From Oreohelix idahoensis (lineage: Eukaryota; Mollusca; Gastropoda; Stylommatophora; Oreohelicidae), in contig JAMPIV010012272.1 of assembly GCA_024509875.1 (NCBI GenBank), positions 43,196 through 107,195 of the forward strand: a DNA stretch of 64,000 nt, written 5' to 3'. This document shows, piece by piece, positions 1-10,798 of the stretch. Numbering within the stretch: position 1 is the first letter of the stretch; every line of letters starts with the position of its first letter. Under the pieces are notes generated by a model. The model was given only the letters and a program-made list of their open reading frames with translations. It ran no database searches and was not told where the DNA came from. A program made the translations under genes and the position numbers.

Positions 1-1561
1 GTGAAATCACACTTGCAGACAGATTCTCGAAACAAAATGTATTTAACGGTCCGCTACCGCTGTTGGCGGAAATCCTAGAATGCGAACGAAAATTTGCCTT
101 CAAACTGTAGTAAACAATGGTGTGACACAAGTTGTTGTTTTTGGACCTACCGCTCTTCAAATAGCCTGAGATATGTATTTAAAAAAAAAAAATTTATTTG
201 CAAAACTTAGTTAAGGGGGCACACCCAGCCAAAAATGGGTTATCTTTTTAAAAAATTAACAGAAAAATAACTAACAAACTTGTTGACATAAAATTTGGCC
301 ACATGTTACAAGAGATATTATATTTTATGATGAACAAAGTTTACTTTATAAATTTTAATGTCTTATGTGAAAATAATTAATTAACATGAAGTGACGAAAA
401 AAAATGAAAGGAAAACTCCCAGTGCACCTGGGAATGAATTTCACTCACATAAAAAGTGCAAAGAATGCCAAACCAGCAGATGATGTGCATACCATCCCTA
501 CCTATAGCGTAAACCACCCAAAAATGTCTACCTCAATGAGCTTTGTAGATATGGCTCTTGCAATATGACCCTTTTAAATAGCACAAATTTAGAACTTTGT
601 ATAGCAATATCTCTGTTTTTATACCATGTAAGAAAAAAGTGGAGGTTCGTGCCATAAAGGATAACATGGGCTATAAGTGTGCAAAATTTGAAGGTTATAG
701 CTTTAAAATTGTAGAAAATATCACCGGAACTGTGAATTGCAGGCCCTGTTTTCGTTAAAGTTTAGTTTTCAGCGATTTTTGGAGCACACTCATTCTCTTG
801 GAACATTGATAACTCATAAACTATTACAGATAAACACATAATTCAAACAGAATATCGAAGTAAAAAGGCTTATAAATATTTAAACACAATTATTATATGC
901 AAATCAAAAATAACCTTTTTTGTCTATTTCTGGGTGTATATACTTTACCTTCATATACATTTTTTTTTAAATTTGTCCTATTCAGTTGTCTTTAAAAAGC
1001 ATACATCTCATTACATACTGCGTCAATTTATTTTTACTTTCTATCAGTCAGTGCAAACTCTACTTTTATAAAAGGTGTTTTTTTTCAAATTCATTATTGG
1101 TTAATAAAAAAATGTGTTGTTTACAAGTCACCTTACCATATAAGGTATACCAGCTTCCGTCTATTATCGATCATGTTTACACTCACGACTTCATATTCTA
1201 TCACAGGTAATCTCGTTGTAATCCCAAGGTTGTTTACTTATTATTCGGGCGCGCCCATGCACTGTCTGGTAGAAAATGTGTTATAACATTTCACTCCACT
1301 GATTCAGGTGTCAATATGAGTTCAAACGAAAGTGAGGGATTACCCTAATCAGCAAAAGATGGTCGCTGAAGTCCCGACATGAGAAGAATTGAAAGAAGGG
1401 AGTGTAAACGATAATTAAGTACAGAAAATGAGACTTGGAACAATAATGTCGGAGATAAACATGAAAGCTAGGAAAAGAGAACGGACAATGCTGTCACACC
1501 AGATGACCTCACTGCTCAGGAACCCATATAACTACTTGGAGACAAAGTGACGACTGAAAAA
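1..1561. other. Unassigned AT-rich non-coding DNA
   Basis: I see no supported gene here; open frames are short and AT-driven. A weak inverted pair exists: the segment starting at about 214 (GGGGGCACACCCAG, then a GGTTAT stretch) resembles the reverse complement of about 905-945 (TATACACCCAG, then GGTTAT). This could be a decayed MITE of roughly 730 bp, but I could not find a clean target duplication. The Helitron 5' end begins at 1562. Confidence 0.5.
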
Positions 1562-1572
1562 TCTCTACATAT

Positions 1573-1934
1573 TTTTTTTTTTTTTTTTTTTTTGCGTACG
1601 CCCGCTATTGCTCGATGCGAAATCTCAGGTTAGTATGTCTAACCTGAGACTGATTTTTACGTGAGTATCCCTATTTTTCGTGTAAAGAGACAGGTGTCCC
1701 TCGCCATTCAGGCAGATACTCGCCGATTTCGGAGGTACCCAATTAGAGCTGGGTCGGCTCAGGAGCCGCCAGTCCCTGGTCGACAACACTTCTTCAAAAT
1801 TACTCGCCAGGGCTCGAGTTAATCCAGTCCAATTCGCGGTCGACGATAAATCTTCAAATGTCCTCGCCCGGGTTTGATCCTGGGTCACTCGGTCACCAGC
1901 GCAGTTTGGTAACCACTACACCAGCGCGGCTCCC
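1573..1934 (-). mobile_element. tRNA-derived SINE (family A, copy 1)
   Basis: Read on the minus strand, the element opens with GGGAGCCGCGCTGGTGTAGT, which has a tRNA-like A box. A B-box-like GGATCAAACCC follows, then a body of about 250 bp and a terminal poly(A), seen as the T-run just after 1572. The 9-bp sequence tctacatat lies on both sides (1564-1572 and 1935-1943) as a target-site duplication. The SINE therefore landed a few bases inside the 5' end of the Helitron. A second full copy of the family is at 29920-30285, and a related head is at 42836. It is not a functional tRNA gene, since there is no cloverleaf beyond the promoter boxes. Confidence 0.85.
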
Positions 1935-2538
1935 TCTACATATATAAAAAGCAACGTCTGTCTGTCTGTCTGTCTGTCTGTTACTTTAAAACTCGAGAAC
2001 GGCTGAACCGAGTTTGATGCCGTTTTCTCCAGCGTATTGGGCATTTCTTTCTCTGGGAAGGTTTTAAGCTATATATCATCACGGTACGACATCATGGGGC
2101 TGAGCAGTGAAGAAATATGTTGCGCACGTCGGAAAACATCGTGCGTGCGGCACATTAAATTCGATACGGCGGCTAAACAATAAGAGATATTTCGAAACAA
2201 TGTATGAGGGACTTTTAGGGTTTAATATTTCTACAAAAAAGTCCGCGAGGGCATATATACCAGATCAAAAGATAACTCACAATAAGCATTTATATGTTTT
2301 CATTTTCGGCGAAATTTATAACATTTAGTTTGCTGTTGAATATCGTCGTAACCCCTAAAGATGTACGAAGGCAAATTACATCGATGGCTAGAGTATTTAC
2401 TAACGCAAAAAAGTCCTTTACACTATATACCTATGATTTATATATCAGGAATAATCACGGAGTGATAAATAAATTAATTGAGGCTGTGACGAACGACGAC
2501 GCGAAGCGCGCGAGCGTGTCCGGCATCCTACATTTCAG

Positions 2539-3893
2539 GAGCATGTAAAGCTATGGGCTTTAATAGATGATGTTGCTCATTGCAACTATACACTACGGGA
2601 GGCTGCTTTGTCCAGTTTACCTTCGTCGCTTAAGTATTTGTTAGCCATTATTTTGGTATTTTTTTCACGTATCTGATCCATTATCTCTGTGTCTTTCACA
2701 CAGAGACAGCATTCAGAAGATATTTTACACCGAATTCGCCATGAACAGTCTATAGAAAACTTGCCATACAGCGATTAAATATACAATTCTGCTTAATTTA
2801 ACTAAAAAAATTAAAGTCATTTCAGAAAAAAAAAACCTTACAAGAGTTTGGTCTTCCGCAAACAAATTATCGAGATTCTTCTGCTTTTGACCGACTAAAT
2901 CTGCAAGAAACGACATATGACCAACAGGCGTTGTTACAAACTGTGAGTAGAGATAAGACCAGCTTGAACACCGATCAACTTACAGTTTACAACACCGTTC
3001 TCGCATGTGTTGAAAATGGTTCAGGAAAGGTATTATTTTTAGATGCGCCCGGCGATACGGGAAAGACTTTCCTTATACCTTGTAAATCTGCTTTTGGCCA
3101 AAATAAGATCTCTTGATGATGTTGCTCTGGCCGTGGCTTCTTAAGAAATAGCTGCGACGTTGCTACAAGGTGGCGAAACGGCCCATGCAATGTTTAAGTT
3201 GGCACTCAATTTATGGCATGACGATCAAGGTGTTGTGAGTCATATGTCTAAACAGAGCACCACAGCAAAATTGCTGCAAAAGTGTTCGTTCAATGTTTGG
3301 GATGAGAGCACAATGTCGCATAAAAGTTATTTCAAAGCTCTAGATAGGACTGTGAAAGATATTAGAGAGAACTGACTCATTGGTGGTGTGACCGTATTAT
3401 TTGCAGGCGATCTTAGGCAAACTTTACCCGTTATCCCAAGTGGTACATGGGCAGACAAAGTGAATGTGTGTTTAAAAAAAAACACTTTCATTTGGCCTGA
3501 CGTTGAAAAACTATCCCTCTCTAAGAATATGCGCACCCAAATTTTCGGGAAAGTCGATATGTCTCTCTTTGTAGATTTGTTGTTGAAAGTAGGAAACGGA
3601 GACTTGCCTGTACAGGGAGGGAAAATCTGTTTGAATAATACTCAGGTATGTAGAGTTGTTCACGATATCCAAGAGTTGATAAATTCTGTTTATCCGGACA
3701 CAATACGTTTACGAAGTAAATCTCCACCATGGTTTAAGGAACGCGCTATTTTGGCACCTAAAAATGGTCATGTAACTACAATAAATAATTTTATATTAGA
3801 TCAGTTTGACTGTCCTTCCCATACGTACAAGTCCGTTGATACCACCTCGGACGAACAAGACTCCGTACATTACCCAGTCGAGATTTTAAACTA
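2539..3893 (+). pseudogene. Helitron PIF1-like helicase, N-terminal part (broken)
   Basis: Several frames together encode the front half of a PIF1/RecD-type helicase of the kind carried by Helitrons. The parts recognised in order are: an ACKAMG motif near 2541; an LREAALSSLP segment near 2600; an HRIRHEQ segment near 2730; Walker A near 3045-3070; an IAATLLQGGETAH segment near 3145-3185; a Walker-B-like WDES near 3298; and FAGDLRQTLPV near 3400, the Q-rich PIF1 motif. The Walker A reads APGDTGKTF, with Asp where GGTGKT is usual. In-frame stops (for example near 2755 and 3142) and frame changes show that it is dead. The frame is cut at 3892-3893 by the Tc1 element, at a TA inside an ILNY...LNPSG stretch. 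It resumes at 14660. Confidence 0.85.
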
Positions 3894-4193
3894 TACTGTT
3901 CAAAAAAAAAAAAGAAACGCATAGCTATCCGAGGGCGCGTTTTTATGAGTTTGTAAGTAAAATTTGGTGCTAGGGTATATAAAAACCAGCCTCAAATGTT
4001 CTTTACGCTGTCAAATGCACGTGTTGACCTGAATTGCGTTCGTTTTTGTAATCGTTACAACGCAGTGGTCAATAGTGTTTATGACGCAATTTTTGACCAC
4101 AGCTCATGTTGCGCGCACGTGAAAGCAACAAAATTTGGGGTGAACACTATTCACTAACTACGCAACTGAAACCCTATAAAAGGATAACGCTAC

Positions 4194-6812
4194 TGTCACG
4201 TAGGGTTTATAGTCATTTAATTTCCTACATCTTCTTCCTATTCTTTCACATAAATTCTCTCTTTTATTATCTCTGTATTTTTTTTCCTGTGTATTTTTCA
4301 TCCATTCGTTTTGCGAATATTATTTTCATATAATTCGCAAACTTTACCTGTTTTCCTTTCTCTTAAACTGAGAATCGCGCTAGGACGAATTACGTAGATG
4401 TCAGGGCTGCAGGGCGTCAGAAGGCGTGATAAGTCGGTTCGCTGAACATAGGACGTAGCAAATCGTCTACATTCTCACCGAGCGCGCGAGCTTCTTCTCG
4501 GCATTAGTCCCGGTGAGGTGTGATACTTTACATCTGCACCGGTCAGTATCCAGACATTTGGCTGGAAAATCCCAAACTGACACGGCGCTCACTTGGGCCA
4601 TGGTCAGCTGTAGTGTGAAAACTGCCCTGAAATGGAGTCAGGCTGTCTGGGATTTGAAACTGACACGCGTACATCGTGGTCAGTAGGTGACAGTTACGAC
4701 ACGCGTTAAGCGGACGTAAATGTTGGGAGTAGGGGAGATAATTTCGCTTGGCGAAATAAGTTTGGGCCCTTTGTCTGATTTTAAGATATTGGCCAAGTTT
4801 GAAACTTTAATTTCATTCTCGCTCATAGACTCCACAGTAGATAGGTCGCTCGAAAAACAGAATAGCTGTTAGTGAAGATCTCAGTTTGTTTCGGCAATTT
4901 GTCGAACTTCTAGACTTCCAGAAATATTTTCAGCATTTTTATTCTTAAGTTGTGCGACTACCTGTAATTCTGTGGTTGAGGTAATTAATATGATAGATAT
5001 ATAGATTTTGTGAGTGTTAAAGTGTTAAATCGCTTAATTCATTTAAATCTATTTCTTTAGCGCAGAAGAGAAATAAAGTGGTAGGCTATTATATTTTCTA
5101 GGGAAGCATTCAGTGGAAAGCAGACTAAAAATTTAATTTCTAGCTTATAACGGCAATTGTAGCTATTTATGAATTTAATTTAACTGCTAATACTCAGTCG
5201 AGTGTATTTTTCTAAACTAACGTATAAACTCTAGAATCCAGCCTCAGGAATGATGACGGGATACGCACGTGTTCCTAATTTATGAGGAATGCTGATTTTT
5301 AAATATAACTTACGTCACGGGAAGTTTAAATGATAAGCAAAGCTCTCTGCTTGCAAGTTTAAATGTAAGTTTTAACCAGTACAGATTCTGTTTATTATAT
5401 TATATGTGTTATTTTTCCTCCACACAGTGAAAGTTTTGGGGTGACCCTAACTTTACCAGCACCTAGTAGTAGTTTCCATACTTGTGAAGAAATAGACAGT
5501 CCTTATTTTGAACCACGTGGGTTTTCTCAAGTAACACTGATCTGACGGTGCAAGTTAGACAGAAATACTAATATCCCTATAACGGGTTTTCAAAGACTGT
5601 AATGATAAATACTGGACCTTGGAACCAGCACTTAATTTCTTCTAGAAACTCTATATAATTTGCTGCCTGGTGGCGTGAATATTAACAATCATTTCCCGAC
5701 TAGATTATATCTTGTGGACAAATCTGTGGTGTGACTAAAGTGAATCCTATACTGAGGGAAGGCACCGACCTGACATTCATCATTTTTTTGAAACCTACGC
5801 TATTGACCCTGTGCTCTGCTAACTCCCGCGCCTGGAATAATTGTTAGGTGACTTAATCAGACATTTGAACAAATTTGCATACCCAAGTAGTCGTTCCCGG
5901 AGACTCCAAGTTAATACGTCTTTTGGAACTGGGGACTTCTTGGCAGAAGACTGCATTTTTTGAGTCTGTGTGAAAATCTAAAATCAATGTGTTCCAAGAG
6001 GCAGCGAGCAAAGTCGTGAGTACCTGAATGAGAAGCCATGGCGGAATGAATGAGTGTACACTGGTCTGAGTGATATTTTCACTATTATATCTTTGACACC
6101 CTGTTGCTGTCCTAATTTTTTTTTTCCAATCTGCATAATTTGTTGCTAAGGCTAGAGTTCTTGTGTTTTTGTCTTAGGTTAAATCAGATTTTTTTCAAAC
6201 TCTGTGCATATAATTACGAGATAAAACAAAGAAAAACTCTTAGACTCAAACCCTATGTATCTGTGACTCTGGCGCCATCATCTGTTTCTCTTAACGGGGG
6301 CCGGGCTAAACCTAGAGTTAACACTATAACGGGGCTATCATCCTTGCAACATTTCCTTGATTTTTTATGACTATGTGTATATGTATTTTCCTTGATGTAC
6401 TTTCTTTGATGTTGTGAGCCGATTTTTCCTGATAATAAAATCGCTCTTGAACTTAATAATCGTGTTTGGTCAGCTCGTTCTAGATAATATATATATCATT
6501 GTTATAGTTTTTCCCACGTCTGTGTGTTTACCTGTCGTCACGTGTATGTGCGTGCCTGTGAGTGATAGAAATATACGTAATATGTATATTGGTGTAGTCT
6601 GTCTGACGCTGTAACAACTGTTGTAGAAGATAGGTGAGAGAGAGAAGAATTCTTTTCGCTTTCAGAGACAGCCACTATATCAAAAATCTATCATCTCACG
6701 TGTGTGGAAATTCTATTACCTTTCACTAACTCTCACTGAGTCTATCACCTATTCAAACCTATTCAGAAGGGACCAAACCTAGTCTTAATTCTCCTATCGG
6801 AAATCTACGACA
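4194..6812 (+). repeat. 5' LTR of Gmr1-A
   Basis: The LTR begins TGTCACGTAGGG and ends ATCTACGACA, so it has the TG...CA form. It aligns end to end with 10799-13415. The differences I saw are scattered single bases and short homopolymer indels, for example near 4690 against 11297 and near 5127 against 11737. At 2.6 kb it is long for a gypsy LTR. The solo LTR at 30772-35498 is a more diverged member of the same family. Confidence 0.92.
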
Positions 6813-6900
6813 AATGGGGCTCGTTTCCGGTCTTTGAACTTAGAATAGGAAGACGAGTACGACAAACGTGGACTCGTCTATCTGGATTTTGAACTTAAGA
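6813..6900 (+). promoter_or_regulatory. Possible primer-binding region of Gmr1-A
   Basis: Two bases after the LTR comes TGGGGCTCGTTTCCGG (from 6815). It begins with TGG, as a primer-binding site complementary to a tRNA 3' CCA end should. A similar block (CGTGGACTCGTC...) recurs about 50 bases downstream, each preceded by acgacaaa and followed by TTTGAACTTA, so the leader is partly duplicated. I could not assign a tRNA species. Confidence 0.4.
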
Positions 6901-7568
6901 TTCTGTATTCTGATATAGAGTAAGAGTGTGATGTCTTGTGAGTTGTTATATCTTTTAAAAAAAATTACCCCCTAGACTAGCGATCTGTTTACGGGCGTGC
7001 TGACCACACAAACTAATAAGTTTTTTTTTTTTTTCCACAGCATCTTTGAATAATATACATTTTGGTTACAGGTTGATTTTGTCGGGATATATGTTAACTG
7101 CTGATTGTAATACTAAATGCTGGTAAAGTGGTGAGTGTATAACATTCACTGGGTACTGAGGCAGAACGGCGTTTGAACTAAGTTAAGGAGTGTGTTTCGG
7201 ACTTTTTTGTCCAGATTAATTCCCTCCCTTACCCGATCTGACTTCAGGGGCGAACTTATAGTGGATTTTTTAAAAATTAAGGGATTATTTTTCTCTTTAA
7301 TTTTTGCAATATTCTTTTGCTTTTCCACTGTAGCAACTTATTTTTCAGTTGTAATCTTAACTACCATTTATTTGGCGTAGTCGTGTTTTGCATTGAGTGC
7401 TTTATTGCCGATAATAGCAGCGATAGTTAGATTTTACTTTGGAGGAGGTATCCCAGGGTTAAGGATATCATCTTTTGAATTTTTGGTTTTTTTTTCTCGT
7501 AAGTGGTAGGAACCAGTGTATCCTTTTTCCTATTTTCGTTCTCCACTAGTCTCAGTCACTGACATAAT

Positions 7569-8597
7569 ATGGCCGAGAGGGCAAAGCTTAGACAACTTCT
7601 CAGGGACGAAGCGAGAGAGGAGGGACTGGAAGGAGAGGAAGCGAAAGCTTTTGTCAGAGACGAACTTGAGAGATATGATGCGGAGAGGAAAGCAGCTGAA
7701 GCTAAAGAGGAAAAAGAAGAACTCAAGAGGAAAGAAGCAGAAGCTAGAGAGAGGGAAAGGGAAGACCGTCTTTTACAGCAGAAGAAGATGGATGAGGAAA
7801 TGGAAATTCGCAGGATGCAGCATGAGGAAAAAGAGAAGGAGAGACAGCATGAGAAGGAGAGGGAGGAGAGACAGCATGAGGAAAGAGAAAATGAGCAACG
7901 ACGACAGCATGAGTTGGCTCTTAAAACTCTAGAATTCCAAAGTCGTGGTGCTGCCTCTACCTCCAGCAATGGAGAATCTTCTCCTCATTCCTCCCTAACT
8001 GATCCTTCTAACACTCAATCTCTTCAACTAAATGCTATGTCTTTCACTCTTGAATCTTTTCCTTGTCCAAATGAGAAGATTGACACATGGTTAGAAAAAT
8101 TTGAGAAAATTGCAACTCTGTACGGGTTAGAGAGGTCGCGTTGGAATATGAAACTTTCCCAGGCCCTAAAAGGTTCTGCTTATGATGTTTATTCTAAGCT
8201 GGAAAGTAGCCAACAAGACGACTACGATGTGTTGAAGAAAGCGTTACTGGAGCGCTTTGAAATGAACGCTCGCAAGTTTTTGCAACTGTTTCGCAACAGC
8301 CGGAAAGAGAATTCTGAAACTTTTCACCAGTTCTCATCTCGTCTTAAGGGATATCTAACAAAGTGCCTTGAGCTTTCGCAGCTCCCCTCTACCTATGAAG
8401 GTCTTGAGGAACTTGTTCTAACTGAACAAATAAAGAACACTTTGTCTGCTGATACCCGGAGATTTCTCGCTGAGCAGGGGGCAGAAAAACTTGAAGACAT
8501 TTTGGAAAAGTCTGAGCGTTATCACACAATGCGCTGGCTGAACTACCGGCCACAAAGCGGAAACCGACAGAGGAGCATTTTCGAAAACATAACCTAG
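7569..8597 (+). pseudogene. Gag of Gmr1-A (frameshifted near its end)
   Basis: Gag forms the particle in which an LTR retrotransposon packs its RNA. Residues 1-40 match the start of the gag at 55772-55536 (MAER, then ELERYDA near residue 32). Residues about 40-125 are a run of Glu, Lys, Arg and Gln likely to form a long coiled coil. Residues about 150-310 are the capsid-like part, with LESFPCPNEKIDTWLEKFE, FLQLFRNSRKENSETFHQFS and EQGAEKLEDILEKSERY. An indel near 8530 shifts the frame so that it stops at 8597; the original frame goes on towards pol without another stop. I see no CCHC zinc knuckle in the tail, which is basic and rich in Gln, Asn and Pro. The ATG at 7569 is the likely start. 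Confidence 0.85.
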
Positions 8598-9985
8598 AGC
8601 AATCTTCTCAGGCTTCTAACCAAAACAACCACAGAGAAACTGGACCTCAAAACCCCCCTCCTGAAAAATCCAAGTTCTACAAGAACAAGTACCCCAACCA
8701 CCCCAAACAGTCTGATCAACCCGACCGCCCTACATGGCAGCGTAGCCAGAAAGGACAAGGTGGCAAAGGGAGAACCCCTGAGCACGGGACATATGATCAG
8801 ACCGAGCACACCGAGCCGAAACGCATCGGATGCTTATTGACAGTCTCGCAAGGCGGAATTATTGACAGTGATTCCCAACCTGTTGGGGATAGACCCTCAA
8901 CGCGAGGTATTGTTACTTTGAACGGTTCTCAAACTTCTTGCTTATTTGACACGGGGCTTTCTTATGATTGCATTGTTGCCAGAAAGCTGGTCAAACCCGG
9001 TCAAGAGACAGGAGAGACCGTCAAACTTTGTGGAGTTCGTAAGAGTGATGCACCTACAGCGCTTCCCATCGCATTGGTGGAGATACACTCTGACTTTGTC
9101 AGAGGTGTGATCAAAGCGGCTGTTATGGATGATCCCATCTACCCAGTCATACTTGGCGGGAGATACGTGTGTATTGGGAAACCGGAAGAGCCGATTGTGG
9201 CAGCAGTAACTACAAGAGGGCAAACCAAGAAGGAACGGGAGCCTGCGCCTAATTTGTTACCTATGGAACTTAAAGAAGCGCAACAAAAGGATCCTACTTT
9301 GGCACCCTGCTTTAGGAAACTGCCCATGGCGAAGGAACCCAAACAGCACGGGGACATTTTTTCTGAGGATGGCGTACTTTATCGGAGAACGGGCAAGCCT
9401 GACCAAGGTTACAACCAGCTCCTAGTACCGAAACAGTACAGAAGCCAAATCCTAGAAATGGGGCACTCTCTTCCCTTTAGCGGACATATGGGACAGAACG
9501 CCACAAACCAACGTATAACCACTCATTATTGGTGGCCAGGAGTAAATACTGATATTATCAGATATGTCAAATCCTGTGCCCAGTGCCAACGTGTGCCACC
9601 CAAGCAACGGGCACCCCCAGTTTCTTTGGGTGAAATGCCAATAGTGGGTACACCATTCGAACGGGTTGTGATCGACATTTTAGGGCCTTTCGAAAGGACT
9701 AAAAGAAGGAACAGGTTCATCCTGACCTTAGTCGATACATGCACTTTATGGGCAGAAGCTATCCCGCTAACATGCGCAGATGCCAAGCATGTCGCAGAAG
9801 CCCTCGTGCAGATTTTCACTCGGTTGGGATTCCCTCAGCAAGTGTTGACGGATAATGGATCTCCATACCGAAACCTGTTGATGGATGAGATCGTTAAGAT
9901 CTTGAGGACCCAACACATCCACACTAAGCCATATACTCCGGCGGGAATGGGCTCGTGGAACGTGCTAATGGAAACCTCACCATGA
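8598..9985 (+). pseudogene. Pol of Gmr1-A: protease and integrase (broken)
   Basis: In the frame that continues gag, this stretch holds an aspartic protease with the LFDTGLS active site near 8942. A linker follows, then the integrase zinc-binding part (GHSLPFSGHMGQ ... CAQCQR, HHCC) near 9460-9590. The integrase core has Asp in VIDILGPF and Asp in LTDNGSPY. A one-base loss near 9947, inside the conserved PAGNGLVER region, throws the frame off just before the catalytic Glu, so the reading ends at 9985. The rest of the integrase is at 9955-10671 in another frame. Integrase directly after protease, with no RT between, is the Gmr1-type order and agrees with the intact relative at 51444-54611. Confidence 0.88.
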
Positions 9986-10671
9986 TGCTAAGTAAGCTGG
10001 CACAAGTGAAACCTGAAGATTGGGATCTCTGTATTCCTGCAGCATTATTTGGCTACAGAGAATCTCCTCATACTTCCACAGGATTTCCGCCAGCTACACT
10101 CTTATTCGGCAGACCCATTAAGGGCCCGCTTGAAGCCTTACTTCAGTCTCTGACAGACGAGAAGGCTGATGAGACAGTTGTCTCAGCCAGTAAATATGTG
10201 TCGGTTTTAAAGGAACGGTTGAAACTAGGGTGGGACCTAGCAACGACTAACTTTAAGCGAGCACGCACCAAGCACGCTAACCGATACAGGAAAGTCGCGG
10301 AAGAGAGAGAACTGGAAGCAGGAGAGAAAGTTTTGGTGTTGCTCCCTACCGAGAACAACCAACTGAAGATCGGATGGCAAGGGCCGTTTACCGTCCTGAA
10401 AAAGATTTCTAAGGCTAACTACCAGATCTCTATTGAAGGAAAGGAGAAGGTTTTCCATTTAAATCTCTTAAAGAGATACTTGGAAAAACCAGTGCCAACC
10501 TCCGACCATCTCCTGACGATCGCCAAAACTGACGAAGATGACGATAGTGGCAGGGATATTCCACCGCTATCACAGGAAATCTTTCAAAAATGTCAGAAGC
10601 GGCGACGCTCTTTCAAGCGCGCATATGAGACATTCCAGGGGAAGGAAACTTTGAGGAGTGGACTTGAGTAG
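9955..10671 (+). pseudogene. Integrase C-terminal part of Gmr1-A, with RT/RNase H lost
   Basis: This continues the integrase after the frameshift: the ERANGNLTMML segment carries the catalytic Glu, followed by the helical ALFGYRESPHTSTGFPPATLLFGR region. Near residue 135 is a chromatin-binding-like segment, IGWQGPFTVLKKI. After the acidic stretch DEDDDSGRDI (about 10535) the relative at 51444-54611 would start its RT. Here the sequence instead jumps within about 100 bases to a remnant of the RNase H terminus, VDLSRNW, near 10658 in another frame. About 450 residues are missing compared with the relative. Confidence 0.88.
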
Positions 10672-10782
10672 GAATTGGACAGAGATGGAGGGGGAAGAGG
10701 AGAGGGAAGAAGACAGACACCCCGAAGCTACGGTTATAGGAAATTAAACTCCATAACGTAGACATGGAGTGCTTCCATATCT

Positions 10783-10798
10783 TAAAGGGGGGAGGCTC
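10783..10798 (+). promoter_or_regulatory. Polypurine tract of Gmr1-A
   Basis: The purine run AAAGGGGGGAGG sits just before the 3' LTR, where plus-strand DNA synthesis is primed in LTR elements. It is four bases from the TG that opens the LTR. Confidence 0.7.

Noticed and set aside
7556..7969. Ser/Cys-rich minus-strand frame
   Set aside because: It is antisense to the charged coiled-coil part of gag.
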